Positions 7,273 to 14,349 of a stretch of 14,349 bases of DNA are shown in pieces. The position numbers and the translations under genes are program-made. This DNA is from an uncultured Burkholderiaceae bacterium (GTDB lineage: Bacteria > Pseudomonadota > Gammaproteobacteria > Burkholderiales > Burkholderiaceae): positions 1-14,349 of the forward strand of contig CALMPB010000338.1 in the NCBI GenBank assembly GCA_937871985.1, given 5' to 3'. The notes beneath the pieces were generated by a model. The model made no database searches. It was given only the letters and a program-made list of their open reading frames with translations, and was not told the DNA's origin. Every line of letters begins with the position of its first letter. Position 1 is the first letter of the stretch.

Positions 7273-9196
7273 CGCCAACAATCCGATCCCCCAGGTCACC
7301 CGCGATGACGAAGCTGCAGGAAGCGGCGACATGGTTGCGGGCAATATCGCGCGGCTTTCTGCGCTGTTTCCGGAGATCGTGACCGACGGCAAAGTCGATT
7401 TCGAAGTCCTGCGCGAGCTGCTGGGCGATGCCGTTGAAGACAGTGAGGAGCGCTATGGTCTCAACTGGAAGGGCAAGCGCAAAGCCCGGGCCTTCGCGCT
7501 GACGCCGAGCCTCGGGACGCTGCTGCCAGCGCAGGAGGATAGCGTTGACTGGGACACGACGCAAAATCTCATGATTGAAGGTGACAATCTTGAGGTGCTA
7601 AAGCTGCTACGACGCTCTTATGCGAGCAAGGTAAAGCTGATTTATATTGATCCGCCATACAATACCGGAACAGATTTTGTTTACCCTGATAACTATAAGG
7701 AATCTCTTTCAAATTATCTTTCTGTTACTGGTCAATCTGGCGAGAAAGGCGAGGCGCTCACAACCAATCGTGAGGCGCAGGGGAGGTTGCATACTGAATG
7801 GCTAAACATGATGTATCCTCGTATACTTATTGCCAAAGATCTTTTGCGAGATGACGGATTTTTCTTTGTATCCATAGGCCTAGAAGAGCTGGAAACGGTT
7901 ACAATGTTGCTTTCTGAGGTTTTCGGCGAGAACAATCATATCGGAACAATCTCATGGAAGGCGCGGGCAAAACCCGTAAATGTGGGTGACGCTAAGTATA
8001 AGCCACAAAACGAAAATGAATTTGTTGTCATGTTTCAAAAGAAATTGGTGCCAGGTAGTTTTGAGCCGCTATATACTGGTGGAGAGCGGTCGTATCCTCA
8101 CGCTCTGGGGGACCGTCGATATCGGCTACAAACTATCCTGAAAAGCAATCGTGGAGCCAATCGCCGAGATACGATGGTCTTCAATCTGAAGGATTATAGT
8201 CCTCCGGATGGCCAGCGTTGGCAAGCGGGAGAGGACGAGATTGTCCGTTTAGATGACGAAGGGTATATTGAGTTTAAGGATGGTACACCGTTCCGTCGCT
8301 ATTTCGAGGATGAAGAAGGCGCTGAACACGATCCATTTTATTGTTCCATGGATAGTGAATTGTCTGGAAGTTCCGAAGGCGGGAAGAATGTATTGAATCG
8401 TCTTCTTAGTGAATATCACGGTTTCGATACTGTCAAGCCGGTGCAGCTAATACGAACTATTGTCCAAGCAGCTACTCGTCATGAAGATTCTCTCGTGTTA
8501 GATTTTTTTGCAGGATCTGGGACAACAGCTCATGCCATCATGGATCGCAATGCGAAAGATGGCGGAAACCGTCGATATGTATTGGTTCAATTGCCAGAAA
8601 TATTGAACGACTCCGTAAAAAATCAAGCGACAACCGCCCGCTTCTTAGACAGCATTAGTAAGCCACGAAAAATATCTGAGCTAACAAAGGAGCGTCTTCG
8701 TCGCACCGGCGCGAAAATCCGTGAGGAACATCCGGATTCGAAGGTCGATACCGGTTTCCGTGTCTACAAGCTCGCCACATCAAACTTGAAGCCGTGGCAG
8801 CCGGATGCTGAGGACATGGAGGCAAGCATCCTCGATGCCGTCGACAATGTCCTTCCTGGGCGCAGCGAAGAAGACTTGCTGGTCGAACTGCTACTCAAGA
8901 CCGGGATCGACCTGACCCTGCCGGAGGAGAAGCGAACCATCGCCGGCCAGATGGTCCATGCGCTGGGTGGCGGCACGCTGATGGTGTGCCTGGGTGACAT
9001 CGGCGCCAATGATGCTGAAGCGCTGGGACAGGGCATGGCAGACTGGGTTGATGAGCTCGATCCGGTGCAGATTACGGTCTATTTCAAGGACAGCGGCCTG
9101 GGCGCAGACGGCAACCGGGCGGCGACCAAGGCCAACCTTGCCGCCATCCTGCGCCAGCGCCTGGGCGATCGTATCGCCAAGATCGCCAGCATCTGA
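7265..9196 (+). CDS. mod: type III restriction-modification DNA methyltransferase (Mod), adenine-N6
   Basis: This 643-residue protein falls within the usual Mod range. It should transfer methyl from S-adenosylmethionine to adenine in an asymmetric site, protecting host DNA and giving Res its specificity. The catalytic motif IV DPPYNTG is at 129-135 and the cofactor-binding motif DFFAGSGTTAHA at 413-424. Motif IV before motif I is the beta-class order typical of type III Mod. The region between them (about 170-400) should hold the target recognition domain. The C-terminus (VYKLATSNLKPWQPD onward) is the conserved Res-contact end. I chose GTG at 7265, with GGAGAAG about nine bases upstream; it overlaps the preceding gene by eight bases. 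Base composition is striking: hand-counted 60-base lines give 63% GC at 7441, 33% at 7681, 50% at 8041, 43% at 8461 and 60% at 8881, so the core looks imported. A T7 run lies in the DFFAG codons. Confidence 0.93.
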   Translation: MTDANNPIPQVTRDDEAAGSGDMVAGNIARLSALFPEIVTDGKVDFEVLRELLGDAVEDSEERYGLNWKGKRKARAFALTPSLGTLLPAQEDSVDWDTTQNLMIEGDNLEVLKLLRRSYASKVKLIYIDPPYNTGTDFVYPDNYKESLSNYLSVTGQSGEKGEALTTNREAQGRLHTEWLNMMYPRILIAKDLLRDDGFFFVSIGLEELETVTMLLSEVFGENNHIGTISWKARAKPVNVGDAKYKPQNENEFVVMFQKKLVPGSFEPLYTGGERSYPHALGDRRYRLQTILKSNRGANRRDTMVFNLKDYSPPDGQRWQAGEDEIVRLDDEGYIEFKDGTPFRRYFEDEEGAEHDPFYCSMDSELSGSSEGGKNVLNRLLSEYHGFDTVKPVQLIRTIVQAATRHEDSLVLDFFAGSGTTAHAIMDRNAKDGGNRRYVLVQLPEILNDSVKNQATTARFLDSISKPRKISELTKERLRRTGAKIREEHPDSKVDTGFRVYKLATSNLKPWQPDAEDMEASILDAVDNVLPGRSEEDLLVELLLKTGIDLTLPEEKRTIAGQMVHALGGGTLMVCLGDIGANDAEALGQGMADWVDELDPVQITVYFKDSGLGADGNRAATKANLAAILRQRLGDRIAKIASI

Positions 9197-9203
9197 GGCG
9201 GCC

Positions 9204-12191
9204 ATGAAATTCGTATTCGAAGCCGAACTGCAGCACCAGGTTGCCGCCATCGACGCCGTGGTCGACCTGTTCGCCGGGCAGGAAGAGCGCCAGTCGCTGT
9301 TCACCGTCGCCCCGCGCCAGGTGGCCGGCGAGCTGGAATATAACGAGAAGCTACTTGGTTATGCCAATCGCTGCGACCTGCTGGACGAACAGGTGCTGGA
9401 AAACCTACACATCGTCCAGAATCGCCATGCTCTGCCCGCCTCCCCGGAACTGGCGGTCGCAGCCAAGGGCAAGAAGGACGCCGGCGGCGACTTCAAAATG
9501 GACTTCACGGTCGAGATGGAGACGGGCACGGGCAAGACCTATGTCTACCTGCGCAGCATCTTCGAGCTGAACCGCCGCTATGGCTTCACCAAGTTCGTCA
9601 TCGTCGTCCCCTCGGTAGCTATCCGGGAGGGCGTGAAGAAGACGATCGAGCAGACCCGCGACCATTTCCGCCAGATCTATGACGGGGTACCGTTCGAGAG
9701 CTTCGTCTATGACAGCGGCGACCTGTCGCGCATCATCGACTTCGCCTCGTCCTCGTCGATCCGGGTGATGATCGCAACAGTGCAGTCGCTGGGCAGCAAG
9801 GCCGCCGTTTTCCAGCAGGCTCGCGAGCAGACGCGCGACATTCCGGGCGTGGAATGGGTGAAGAGCACGCGGCCAATCATCATCGTCGATGAGCCTCAGT
9901 CGGTCGACGCCAACCCCAATGGCGCCGGCCGCCAGATCATGCGCGCGATGGAGCCGCTGGCCACGATCCGCTATTCGGCAACGCATGTAGCGAAATTCCA
10001 CCCCGTCTATCGCCTCGATGCCTTCGACGCGCATGACCGCGGGCTGGTGAAGTCGATCCAGGTCGATGGCGCGCGCATCCAGGACGCAGATAACAGCCCC
10101 TATGTGAAACTGCTCGAGGTGGAGGTGAAGAAGGGGCAGTTGCCCCGCGCCCGCGTCGAGATCGCCAAACAGATGAAGGGCGGTGTATCGCGCCAGTCGG
10201 TCTGGGTGTCGGACAACGACATGCTGGAAGATACGTCCGGTGGACGCGGGATCTATATCGGCTATCGCATCGGTATCATCCAGAAGATGCGCGCCGCGGG
10301 TTCGATGCAGCTGATCGTCCCGGGCGATGGCGTGAAAACGCTGGAAGTGGGTGATAGCTGGGGCGATGTCGATGCGGCCTCGCTGGCCCGCGCAATGGTG
10401 CGCCAAACTATCGAGCATCACTTCAAAAAGGAACTGCGGAATCGCCCGCTGGGGATTAAGACGCTGAGCCTGTTCTTCGTCGAGGCGGTGGCAGACTATC
10501 GCCTCTATGAGGAGAACGGCACGGCGCAGCCTGGACCGCTGGCAACGATCTTCGAAGAGGAATACGCGAAGCTCGCCGCGTTGGATGAATTCAAGATGCT
10601 GTTCGCCGATGTGCCCGCGGATGCAGGCAGCGCGCACGGCGGCTATTTCTCGCAGGACAAGCGTTCGGTCACTCCGTTCGAAGATCGGAAATTTGCTAAA
10701 AGCACCAAGGAAGAGTTGGTTGAAACTCATACTTTCGACTTGATCATGAAGGACAAGGAGCGCTTGCTCGACGAAGCCGAGCCGCTTCGCTTCCTGTTCT
10801 CGCACTCCGCGCTGCGCGAAGGCTGGGATAATCCCAACGTTTTCCAGATCTGCAGCTTGCGCGAGATGGCGAACGAGACGCGCCGGCGCCAGTCAATCGG
10901 CCGCGGCCTGCGCCTTTGCGTCGACCGGACCGGACAACGTCGCCGCGACGAAGGGCTGAATGTTCTCACCGTCGTAGCGCAGGAAAGCTACGCGGATTTC
11001 GCCAAGGGCCTGCAAACCGAGATGGAGCAGGCGCTGAACGTCAAGCTCGGGATCGTAACGGCGGACCTTTTTGCAGGGCTTACCTACGCGCTGCCCGAAG
11101 GCGGCACGGCAGTTGTGTCCGTGCAGGAAAGCAAAGCCGTGTTTCAGGGCCTCGCAGCAGCTGGCCTTATCGACGATAAGGGCTATGCTCTGCCTGAATT
11201 GCGCACCGCGCTCGCGCAGAATGCAGTGCCGTTGCCGGCCAACCTACCGGAACCGGCGGCAAAGCTCGTCCGCGACATGCTTCACCGTCTGGCGCGTAAG
11301 GTCCCGGTCAGCGATGCACGGGCGAAGGGCCAGGTGAAGCTGAACCTCGCCGTACTGGAGGGCCACGATTTTAAGGCGCTGTGGGATCGGATCAGCCGCA
11401 AGACGACCTATCGGCTCGACTTTGATGATGCCGCGCTGGTGGCTCGCTGCGCGCAGGCGTTGGCGGACATGCCACGCCCCGGCGAGGCGCGCGTGACATT
11501 CGAACTTGCCGAGATGTTGATCGGCCGCGAGGGCGTAACACCTGAGAAACGCAGCACGTCGAACCCGCAGCGCCTTGCCGCCACCCGCCTCGACGTGCCC
11601 GACCTTCTAGGCGAATTGCAGAACCGCACTGAGCTACCCCGCAAGGTACTGGCTGACATTCTCGTTCAGTCCGGGCGCCTTGAAGACGCTAGTGTGAACC
11701 CTTCGGCGTTCGTGGACGCCGTGACTGCAATCATTCAAGCTGGCAAGCGCCTGATGATGACCAACGGCATCGTCTACAAGCCTCTCGATGATTGGTGGGC
11801 GCAGGATCTTTTCGCCGCCGAGGATGATGTACCAACGGATCGATTGGTTCCGGTCGCGCATGCACCGCTCGATCATATCGTCACGGACTCGAACATCGAG
11901 GCGGCCCTTGCGAAGGCTCTGGACATTAGCGGGGCAATCAAGGTGTTTGCCAAGCTGCCGTCTGGTTTCAAGATTACGACGCCGCTGGGCACCTACAACC
12001 CAGACTGGGCAATCGTGCGCAAGCATGATGATCGCGAGGACGTGTATCTGGTCAGCGAGAGCAAGGGCGACCTGAACACGCTGCGCGAAGCCGAAAAGGC
12101 ACAAATAGCCTGCGGGAAGGCGCACTTTGCCGCACTTGAAGTGCCCTTTGTAACGGCGACAAACTTGGACGGGATACTCGCCTTAGCATAA
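9204..12191 (+). CDS. res: type III restriction enzyme, helicase-endonuclease subunit (Res)
   Basis: This 995-residue protein has the usual length for Res. In complex with Mod it should hydrolyse ATP, move or diffuse along DNA and cut when unmethylated sites are met. Motifs seen are: Walker A ETGTGKT (106-112), KFVIVVPSVAIREGV (Ia), DEPQ (229-232, the type III variant of DEAD), RYSATH (256-261), FSHSALREGWDNPNVFQIC (V) and RRRQSIGRGLRL (VI, 560-571). The C-terminal nuclease motif is PD (933-934) followed by ESKG (952-955), a complete PD-(D/E)XK site, so the enzyme appears intact. I chose ATG at 9204: GAGG lies five bases upstream and MKFVFEAELQHQ is the expected Res beginning. The same frame extends back to 8994, but that part overlaps mod and is not protein-like. 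Seven bases separate it from mod. It is the last gene of the operon. Confidence 0.94.
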   Translation: MKFVFEAELQHQVAAIDAVVDLFAGQEERQSLFTVAPRQVAGELEYNEKLLGYANRCDLLDEQVLENLHIVQNRHALPASPELAVAAKGKKDAGGDFKMDFTVEMETGTGKTYVYLRSIFELNRRYGFTKFVIVVPSVAIREGVKKTIEQTRDHFRQIYDGVPFESFVYDSGDLSRIIDFASSSSIRVMIATVQSLGSKAAVFQQAREQTRDIPGVEWVKSTRPIIIVDEPQSVDANPNGAGRQIMRAMEPLATIRYSATHVAKFHPVYRLDAFDAHDRGLVKSIQVDGARIQDADNSPYVKLLEVEVKKGQLPRARVEIAKQMKGGVSRQSVWVSDNDMLEDTSGGRGIYIGYRIGIIQKMRAAGSMQLIVPGDGVKTLEVGDSWGDVDAASLARAMVRQTIEHHFKKELRNRPLGIKTLSLFFVEAVADYRLYEENGTAQPGPLATIFEEEYAKLAALDEFKMLFADVPADAGSAHGGYFSQDKRSVTPFEDRKFAKSTKEELVETHTFDLIMKDKERLLDEAEPLRFLFSHSALREGWDNPNVFQICSLREMANETRRRQSIGRGLRLCVDRTGQRRRDEGLNVLTVVAQESYADFAKGLQTEMEQALNVKLGIVTADLFAGLTYALPEGGTAVVSVQESKAVFQGLAAAGLIDDKGYALPELRTALAQNAVPLPANLPEPAAKLVRDMLHRLARKVPVSDARAKGQVKLNLAVLEGHDFKALWDRISRKTTYRLDFDDAALVARCAQALADMPRPGEARVTFELAEMLIGREGVTPEKRSTSNPQRLAATRLDVPDLLGELQNRTELPRKVLADILVQSGRLEDASVNPSAFVDAVTAIIQAGKRLMMTNGIVYKPLDDWWAQDLFAAEDDVPTDRLVPVAHAPLDHIVTDSNIEAALAKALDISGAIKVFAKLPSGFKITTPLGTYNPDWAIVRKHDDREDVYLVSESKGDLNTLREAEKAQIACGKAHFAALEVPFVTATNLDGILALA

Positions 12192-12206
12192 CGTTGAAGC
12201 TACTGT

Positions 12207-12233
12207 GGAGTGAGCCACTGCCGCTCCCTTTAG
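12207..12233 (+). terminator. weak terminator-like hairpin after the operon
   Basis: GGAGTG (12207-12212) pairs with CGCTCC (12222-12227) using one G-T wobble, followed by CTTTAG. It lies 15 bases after the res stop, where an operon terminator is expected. The stem is short and the T run poor, so it may not act alone. Confidence 0.3.
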
Positions 12234-12253
12234 CCTTTCAGCCATTCGCTTAC

Positions 12254-12267
12254 CTTATAATCGGCTT
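12254..12267 (+). repeat. 14-base direct repeat, right copy (flanks the operon)
   Basis: This is an exact copy of CTTATAATCGGCTT at 2890-2903, in the same orientation, 63 bases beyond the res stop. No longer identity surrounds it. The spacer 12192-12372 contains no gene I can support. Confidence 0.25.
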
Positions 12268-12372
12268 CGACGAAAATTTTGCCAACCTGAACCAGAGCCC
12301 GTCAATTTCCATTTCCGAGACCTCAGTGGCGCTGCAATGAGCCTCAACGAAATGAGAACTCGCTCATATTTC

Positions 12373-12843
12373 TTAATTAAGTGACGTTGGGCGGCAGGTG
12401 AGAGGGGGATAAACCTTCTTGAATACCTCTTGTAATGTCGCGGTGAGCCTATTTAGCTCGGACCAGGTCTTGGCGAGATCCGGTCCGTAGCGCGCTGAAA
12501 GATACTCCCGAGCGGCATGCATACTTGAGAGGTGATCTGCAGTGCGTTTTCTGAGCACCAGGCCATGCTCGATGGCCAATGCTGTGCGCTTTGATAGGTC
12601 ATGCTGGAGGCCACGAAGGCTCTGAGGGCCGACGCCTTTGTGCAGCAGATAGGCATTTAAATAGAGTTCAATGGCGTGGATAGCCAAGAGCCTGGCCGGC
12701 GCGGACGCATGCGGCAACCCCGAATTGGGAGATAATAATAGCTGAATGTGCGCTGCATGGTACTCCTCGGCGAGGTCCAACAGTTGCCCGACGCTGGTGC
12801 CGGATCCTGGATACGCTTGCTCAGAAGAAGTGGGGCTTTTCAT
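12373..12843 (-). CDS. HEPN-like domain protein
   Basis: This encodes 156 residues, almost all predicted helical. The block ARLLAIHAIELYLNAYLLHKG (residues 50-70), then LRGLQHDL (76-83) and a later helix with R98-K-R-T-A-D-H104, resembles HEPN proteins: the 'hydrophobic-A-x-E-x-x-L-K/N-A' helix, the H-D-L turn, and an R-x5-H arrangement compatible with the RNase motif R-x4-6-H. Many HEPN proteins are ribonuclease toxins or abortive-infection effectors, while others are structural, so activity is inference. I accept the ATG at 12843, although only a weak ribosome binding sequence precedes it; the first 18 residues are low in structure and the real start could lie slightly inside. It is divergent from the next gene, with 94 bases between starts, and its 3' end faces the end of res. 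Confidence 0.55.
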   Translation of the reverse strand: MKSPTSSEQAYPGSGTSVGQLLDLAEEYHAAHIQLLLSPNSGLPHASAPARLLAIHAIELYLNAYLLHKGVGPQSLRGLQHDLSKRTALAIEHGLVLRKRTADHLSSMHAAREYLSARYGPDLAKTWSELNRLTATLQEVFKKVYPPLTCRPTSLN

Positions 12844-12925
12844 CGGGCTGAAGGTATCGTCTGCCCCGTTTCAATACTATTAAGTCCGTGTCGAACTTGA
12901 TAGAAGCGACCAACCTTGAGGGGGA

Positions 12926-12930
12926 AAGGG
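12926..12930 (+). promoter_or_regulatory. ribosome binding site supporting the TTG start at 12938
   Basis: AAGGG, within a longer purine run GAGGGGGAAAGGG, ends seven bases before TTG at 12938. The in-frame ATG at 12956 has only AAGAAG ahead of it, so the TTG start is slightly better supported. Confidence 0.4.
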
Positions 12931-12937
12931 CTAAGTC

Positions 12938-13414
12938 TTGTCGCAAGAAGTGAAAATGAGCGATTTCGCAGATTTCGAAGAGGGTGAACTGCGGGAGCGG
13001 ATAAGGAGCGCCTTTTGGCGCGCTACGGCCTCCGTCGGATTCCTGGGGGACCAGTTGCAGTCCCGCATTCCGTCCGAGGCACGCTCCTTCGTTCGGCTTT
13101 GGATCGAGGAAGCCCTACGCGAAGAGAGGAATCCAACCGCCCGGCAGGCTGCCAGGGAGTTGGCGCTCGCCGGTCACATGCCAATGCGGCTGACAGATGC
13201 CCAGAAGAAGCAACTCGTTGCGCAATATCAAGATTGTCTGGAGAAACCGAACGCTAAGTTCAGAGAGCGTCGCAATATTCCGATGGGGACGTTCCGGCCG
13301 CTCCATAAGCTGGGTCTGGTTTCGACTGATCAACACGTCACCGAACTGGGTGGGCAGGTCGCGCTGGTTCTAATTAAAGACACAAAGAAGAAGAGCCGAG
13401 AAGCTGAAAAGTAA
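12938..13414 (+). CDS. hypothetical protein, possibly DNA-binding
   Basis: This encodes 158 residues from TTG, or 152 from ATG at 12956, and I do not recognise the family. It is charged and soluble: acidic at the beginning (DFADFEEGELRERI), helical through about 130 residues, then a stretch RNIPMGTFRPLHKLGLVSTD (about 116-135) whose helix, turn and small strand pattern could be the end of a winged-helix fold, followed by a Lys-rich tail (DTKKKSREAEK). The role is unknown. It is divergent from the HEPN-like gene with a shared 94-base promoter region, which could mean co-regulation or a two-gene toxin-antitoxin-like unit, though divergent layout is unusual for those. It ends four bases before the convergent stop of the next gene. 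Confidence 0.55.
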   Translation: MSQEVKMSDFADFEEGELRERIRSAFWRATASVGFLGDQLQSRIPSEARSFVRLWIEEALREERNPTARQAARELALAGHMPMRLTDAQKKQLVAQYQDCLEKPNAKFRERRNIPMGTFRPLHKLGLVSTDQHVTELGGQVALVLIKDTKKKSREAEK

Positions 13415-13418
13415 ACGC

Positions 13419-13970
13419 CTACTGGAAAAGCGATATCCAAGCGCTGATAAGCGCGACCACGACGAATATGAGCAAAGCGATGCCTCCAAGACTGGTCAAT
13501 AGACCGATAAGGTTGGCTGCACCTTGTAAAACACCATACTGATTGTCTGGACTTTGACTGCGAATCGTGAAGAAAGCAGAGGAGGATCGAGATGATTGGC
13601 GCGCCGTTTGTTCTTCGATTTGGCGGATCCGCTTCTCCTCTTGTTTTAATTTGAAGAAAAACTCATAAACGGCGTGGCTCTGATAATTGAGCTGTTTTCC
13701 AACTGTGTTTGGCCAAAGAACATCGCTGCGCTCCAGAGCCGTTGCTTCTCGAAAGATCAAGCGCAGGGTCCCTTCATCACGAGGGTCGATGGTATCGCGG
13801 CGCCGTGGCTGGGCGACATAGATCCCGGCTTTGACTAGCACAGCACGCACGGATGCGGTTTTCAATCCATGATGAATCGCGATGTCCTCGACGATAGCCT
13901 TGGACGTTTCAATGGTAGGATTGGCGGATCGGTAGGTGTCCACGATCATGGACCGGGTTTCTTCATTCAC
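13419..13970 (-). CDS. hypothetical protein with possible N-terminal HTH and C-terminal membrane anchor
   Basis: This encodes 183 residues. The N-terminal part (about 20-52) contains VEDIAIHHGLKTASVRAVLVKAG, which has the spacing of a helix-turn-helix like those in small phage or plasmid proteins that read 'IAEELG...SVRAKL..AGVY'. Residues about 100-125 are charged and helical (KLKQEEKRIRQIEEQ), probably a short coiled coil. Residues about 157-181 form one strong hydrophobic segment (SLGGIALLIFVVVALISAWI) at the very C-terminus, so the protein would be tail-anchored in the inner membrane. A DNA-binding-like domain tied to the membrane is unusual, and the HTH reading is tentative. It starts with ATG and a good frame. 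It converges on the 158-residue gene with a four-base gap and lies 64 bases downstream of the VapC-like gene on the same strand. Confidence 0.6.
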   Translation of the reverse strand: MNEETRSMIVDTYRSANPTIETSKAIVEDIAIHHGLKTASVRAVLVKAGIYVAQPRRRDTIDPRDEGTLRLIFREATALERSDVLWPNTVGKQLNYQSHAVYEFFFKLKQEEKRIRQIEEQTARQSSRSSSAFFTIRSQSPDNQYGVLQGAANLIGLLTSLGGIALLIFVVVALISAWISLFQ

Positions 13971-14034
13971 AAAAAGATCCTGACATGAGTGCTTTTCGCA
14001 TCACTGGACGCCCACTGGGTAACCAAGGCTGGTA

Positions 14035-14349
14035 TCAGCGGATTTGAACGACTTTGACCCCGGCCTCTTGCGCCACCAGATTCCAGTTGGTGTCGCCGGT
14101 CCAGGCGGGCAGGCCGTCGCGTTGGGCAAGGGCCAGGCAGTAGCGATCGCCGAGCGACAGACCAGCGCTGGCAGTCACAGCCCGCAGTCGCCCGGCAATC
14201 TTGGAGGTTGCATGGTCAGCCGGGACAATCTCGATTGGTAGCGGATCGAGCATCGCGTCGATCGCGGCTGCGGGCATCCCGAGATAGGCAAAATGGCTGA
14301 CCACCTCGGCGTAGTTGACCGCCGACATGCGGGCCGAGGCAATCGCCCT
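14035..14349 (-). CDS. vapC: VapC-like PIN-domain toxin, 5' part beyond the window
   Basis: The frame stays open to the right edge, so the N-terminus is missing from the window. The visible 104 residues begin RAIASARMSAVNYAEVVSHF, where S-x-V-N-x-x-E is the second conserved block of PIN toxins (E in AEV). They continue to LGDRYCLALAQ, with the third acidic residue, and TGDTNW near the end, the usual GD-x-x-W block. VapC proteins are Mg-dependent ribonucleases that cut tRNA or rRNA and are blocked by a VapB partner. Only the first catalytic Asp lies outside the window. The antitoxin, normally just upstream, would be to the right. The ATG inside (14328) is not taken as the start because conserved PIN sequence precedes it. 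Confidence 0.85.
   Translation of the reverse strand, partial: RAIASARMSAVNYAEVVSHFAYLGMPAAAIDAMLDPLPIEIVPADHATSKIAGRLRAVTASAGLSLGDRYCLALAQRDGLPAWTGDTNWNLVAQEAGVKVVQIR

Noticed and set aside
8994..9203. Extension of the res frame upstream to 8994
   Set aside because: These 70 codons lie entirely over the 3' end of mod and read as Arg/Ser/Pro-rich filler; ATG at 9204 has a good ribosome binding site and the expected Res N-terminus.
9405..10805. 466-residue open frame on the minus strand inside res
   Set aside because: It is antisense to the Res motor region, which has intact motifs in the correct frame; the composition is typical of a mirror frame.
13015..13257. 80-residue plus-strand frame inside the 158-residue gene
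   Set aside because: It is a frame-shifted shadow, Arg/Pro-rich, with no start signal.
1..14349. CRISPR arrays, tRNA genes, rRNA genes, complete insertion sequences
   Set aside because: I looked for regularly spaced repeats, cloverleaf-like patterns and paired terminal inverted repeats around transposase genes and saw none that I could support by eye.

Overview
The window looks like an accessory (defence-island type) stretch of a GC-rich proteobacterial genome. I lean towards an alphaproteobacterium, perhaps a sphingomonad. This rests on general impression only: GC-rich codon use in the main operon, TTG/GTG starts, and the style of the proteins. No ribosomal RNA, tRNA or housekeeping gene is present to fix the taxonomy.

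Layout. Bases 1-198 hold at most the last codons of a gene entering from the left. A small minus-strand gene (199-684) has the E...D...QxK pattern of a PD-(D/E)XK-type nuclease fold. A gene-poor stretch (685-1226) follows with two terminator-like hairpins on the plus strand. Next come two AT-richer plus-strand genes of unknown function: an exported or lipid-anchored protein (1227-1898) and a small protein with one C-terminal membrane segment (1959-2459). A second poorly coding stretch (2460-2954) precedes the main operon.

The core of the window is a tight plus-strand operon, 2955-12191: an SNF2-type helicase with a degenerate PLD-like N-terminus, a DUF4391 protein, a small lysine-rich unknown protein, a type III restriction-modification methyltransferase (Mod) and a type III restriction helicase-nuclease (Res). 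The first four genes overlap at their ends and Res follows Mod after 7 bases, so the five are probably co-transcribed and translationally coupled. Mod should methylate adenine at a short asymmetric site. Res should use ATP to cut DNA whose sites are unmodified. The extra helicase, DUF4391 protein and small protein make this larger than a classical two-gene type III system, and I read it as an extended anti-phage cassette. The middle of mod is clearly AT-richer than its ends, which suggests exchange of the catalytic/target-recognition core.

Right of the operon lies a cluster of small accessory genes: a HEPN-like protein (minus), a divergent 158-residue protein (plus), a protein with a possible HTH and a C-terminal membrane anchor (minus), and the 3' part of a VapC-like PIN toxin (minus) that runs off the right edge. 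Together these fit a defence or toxin-antitoxin neighbourhood.
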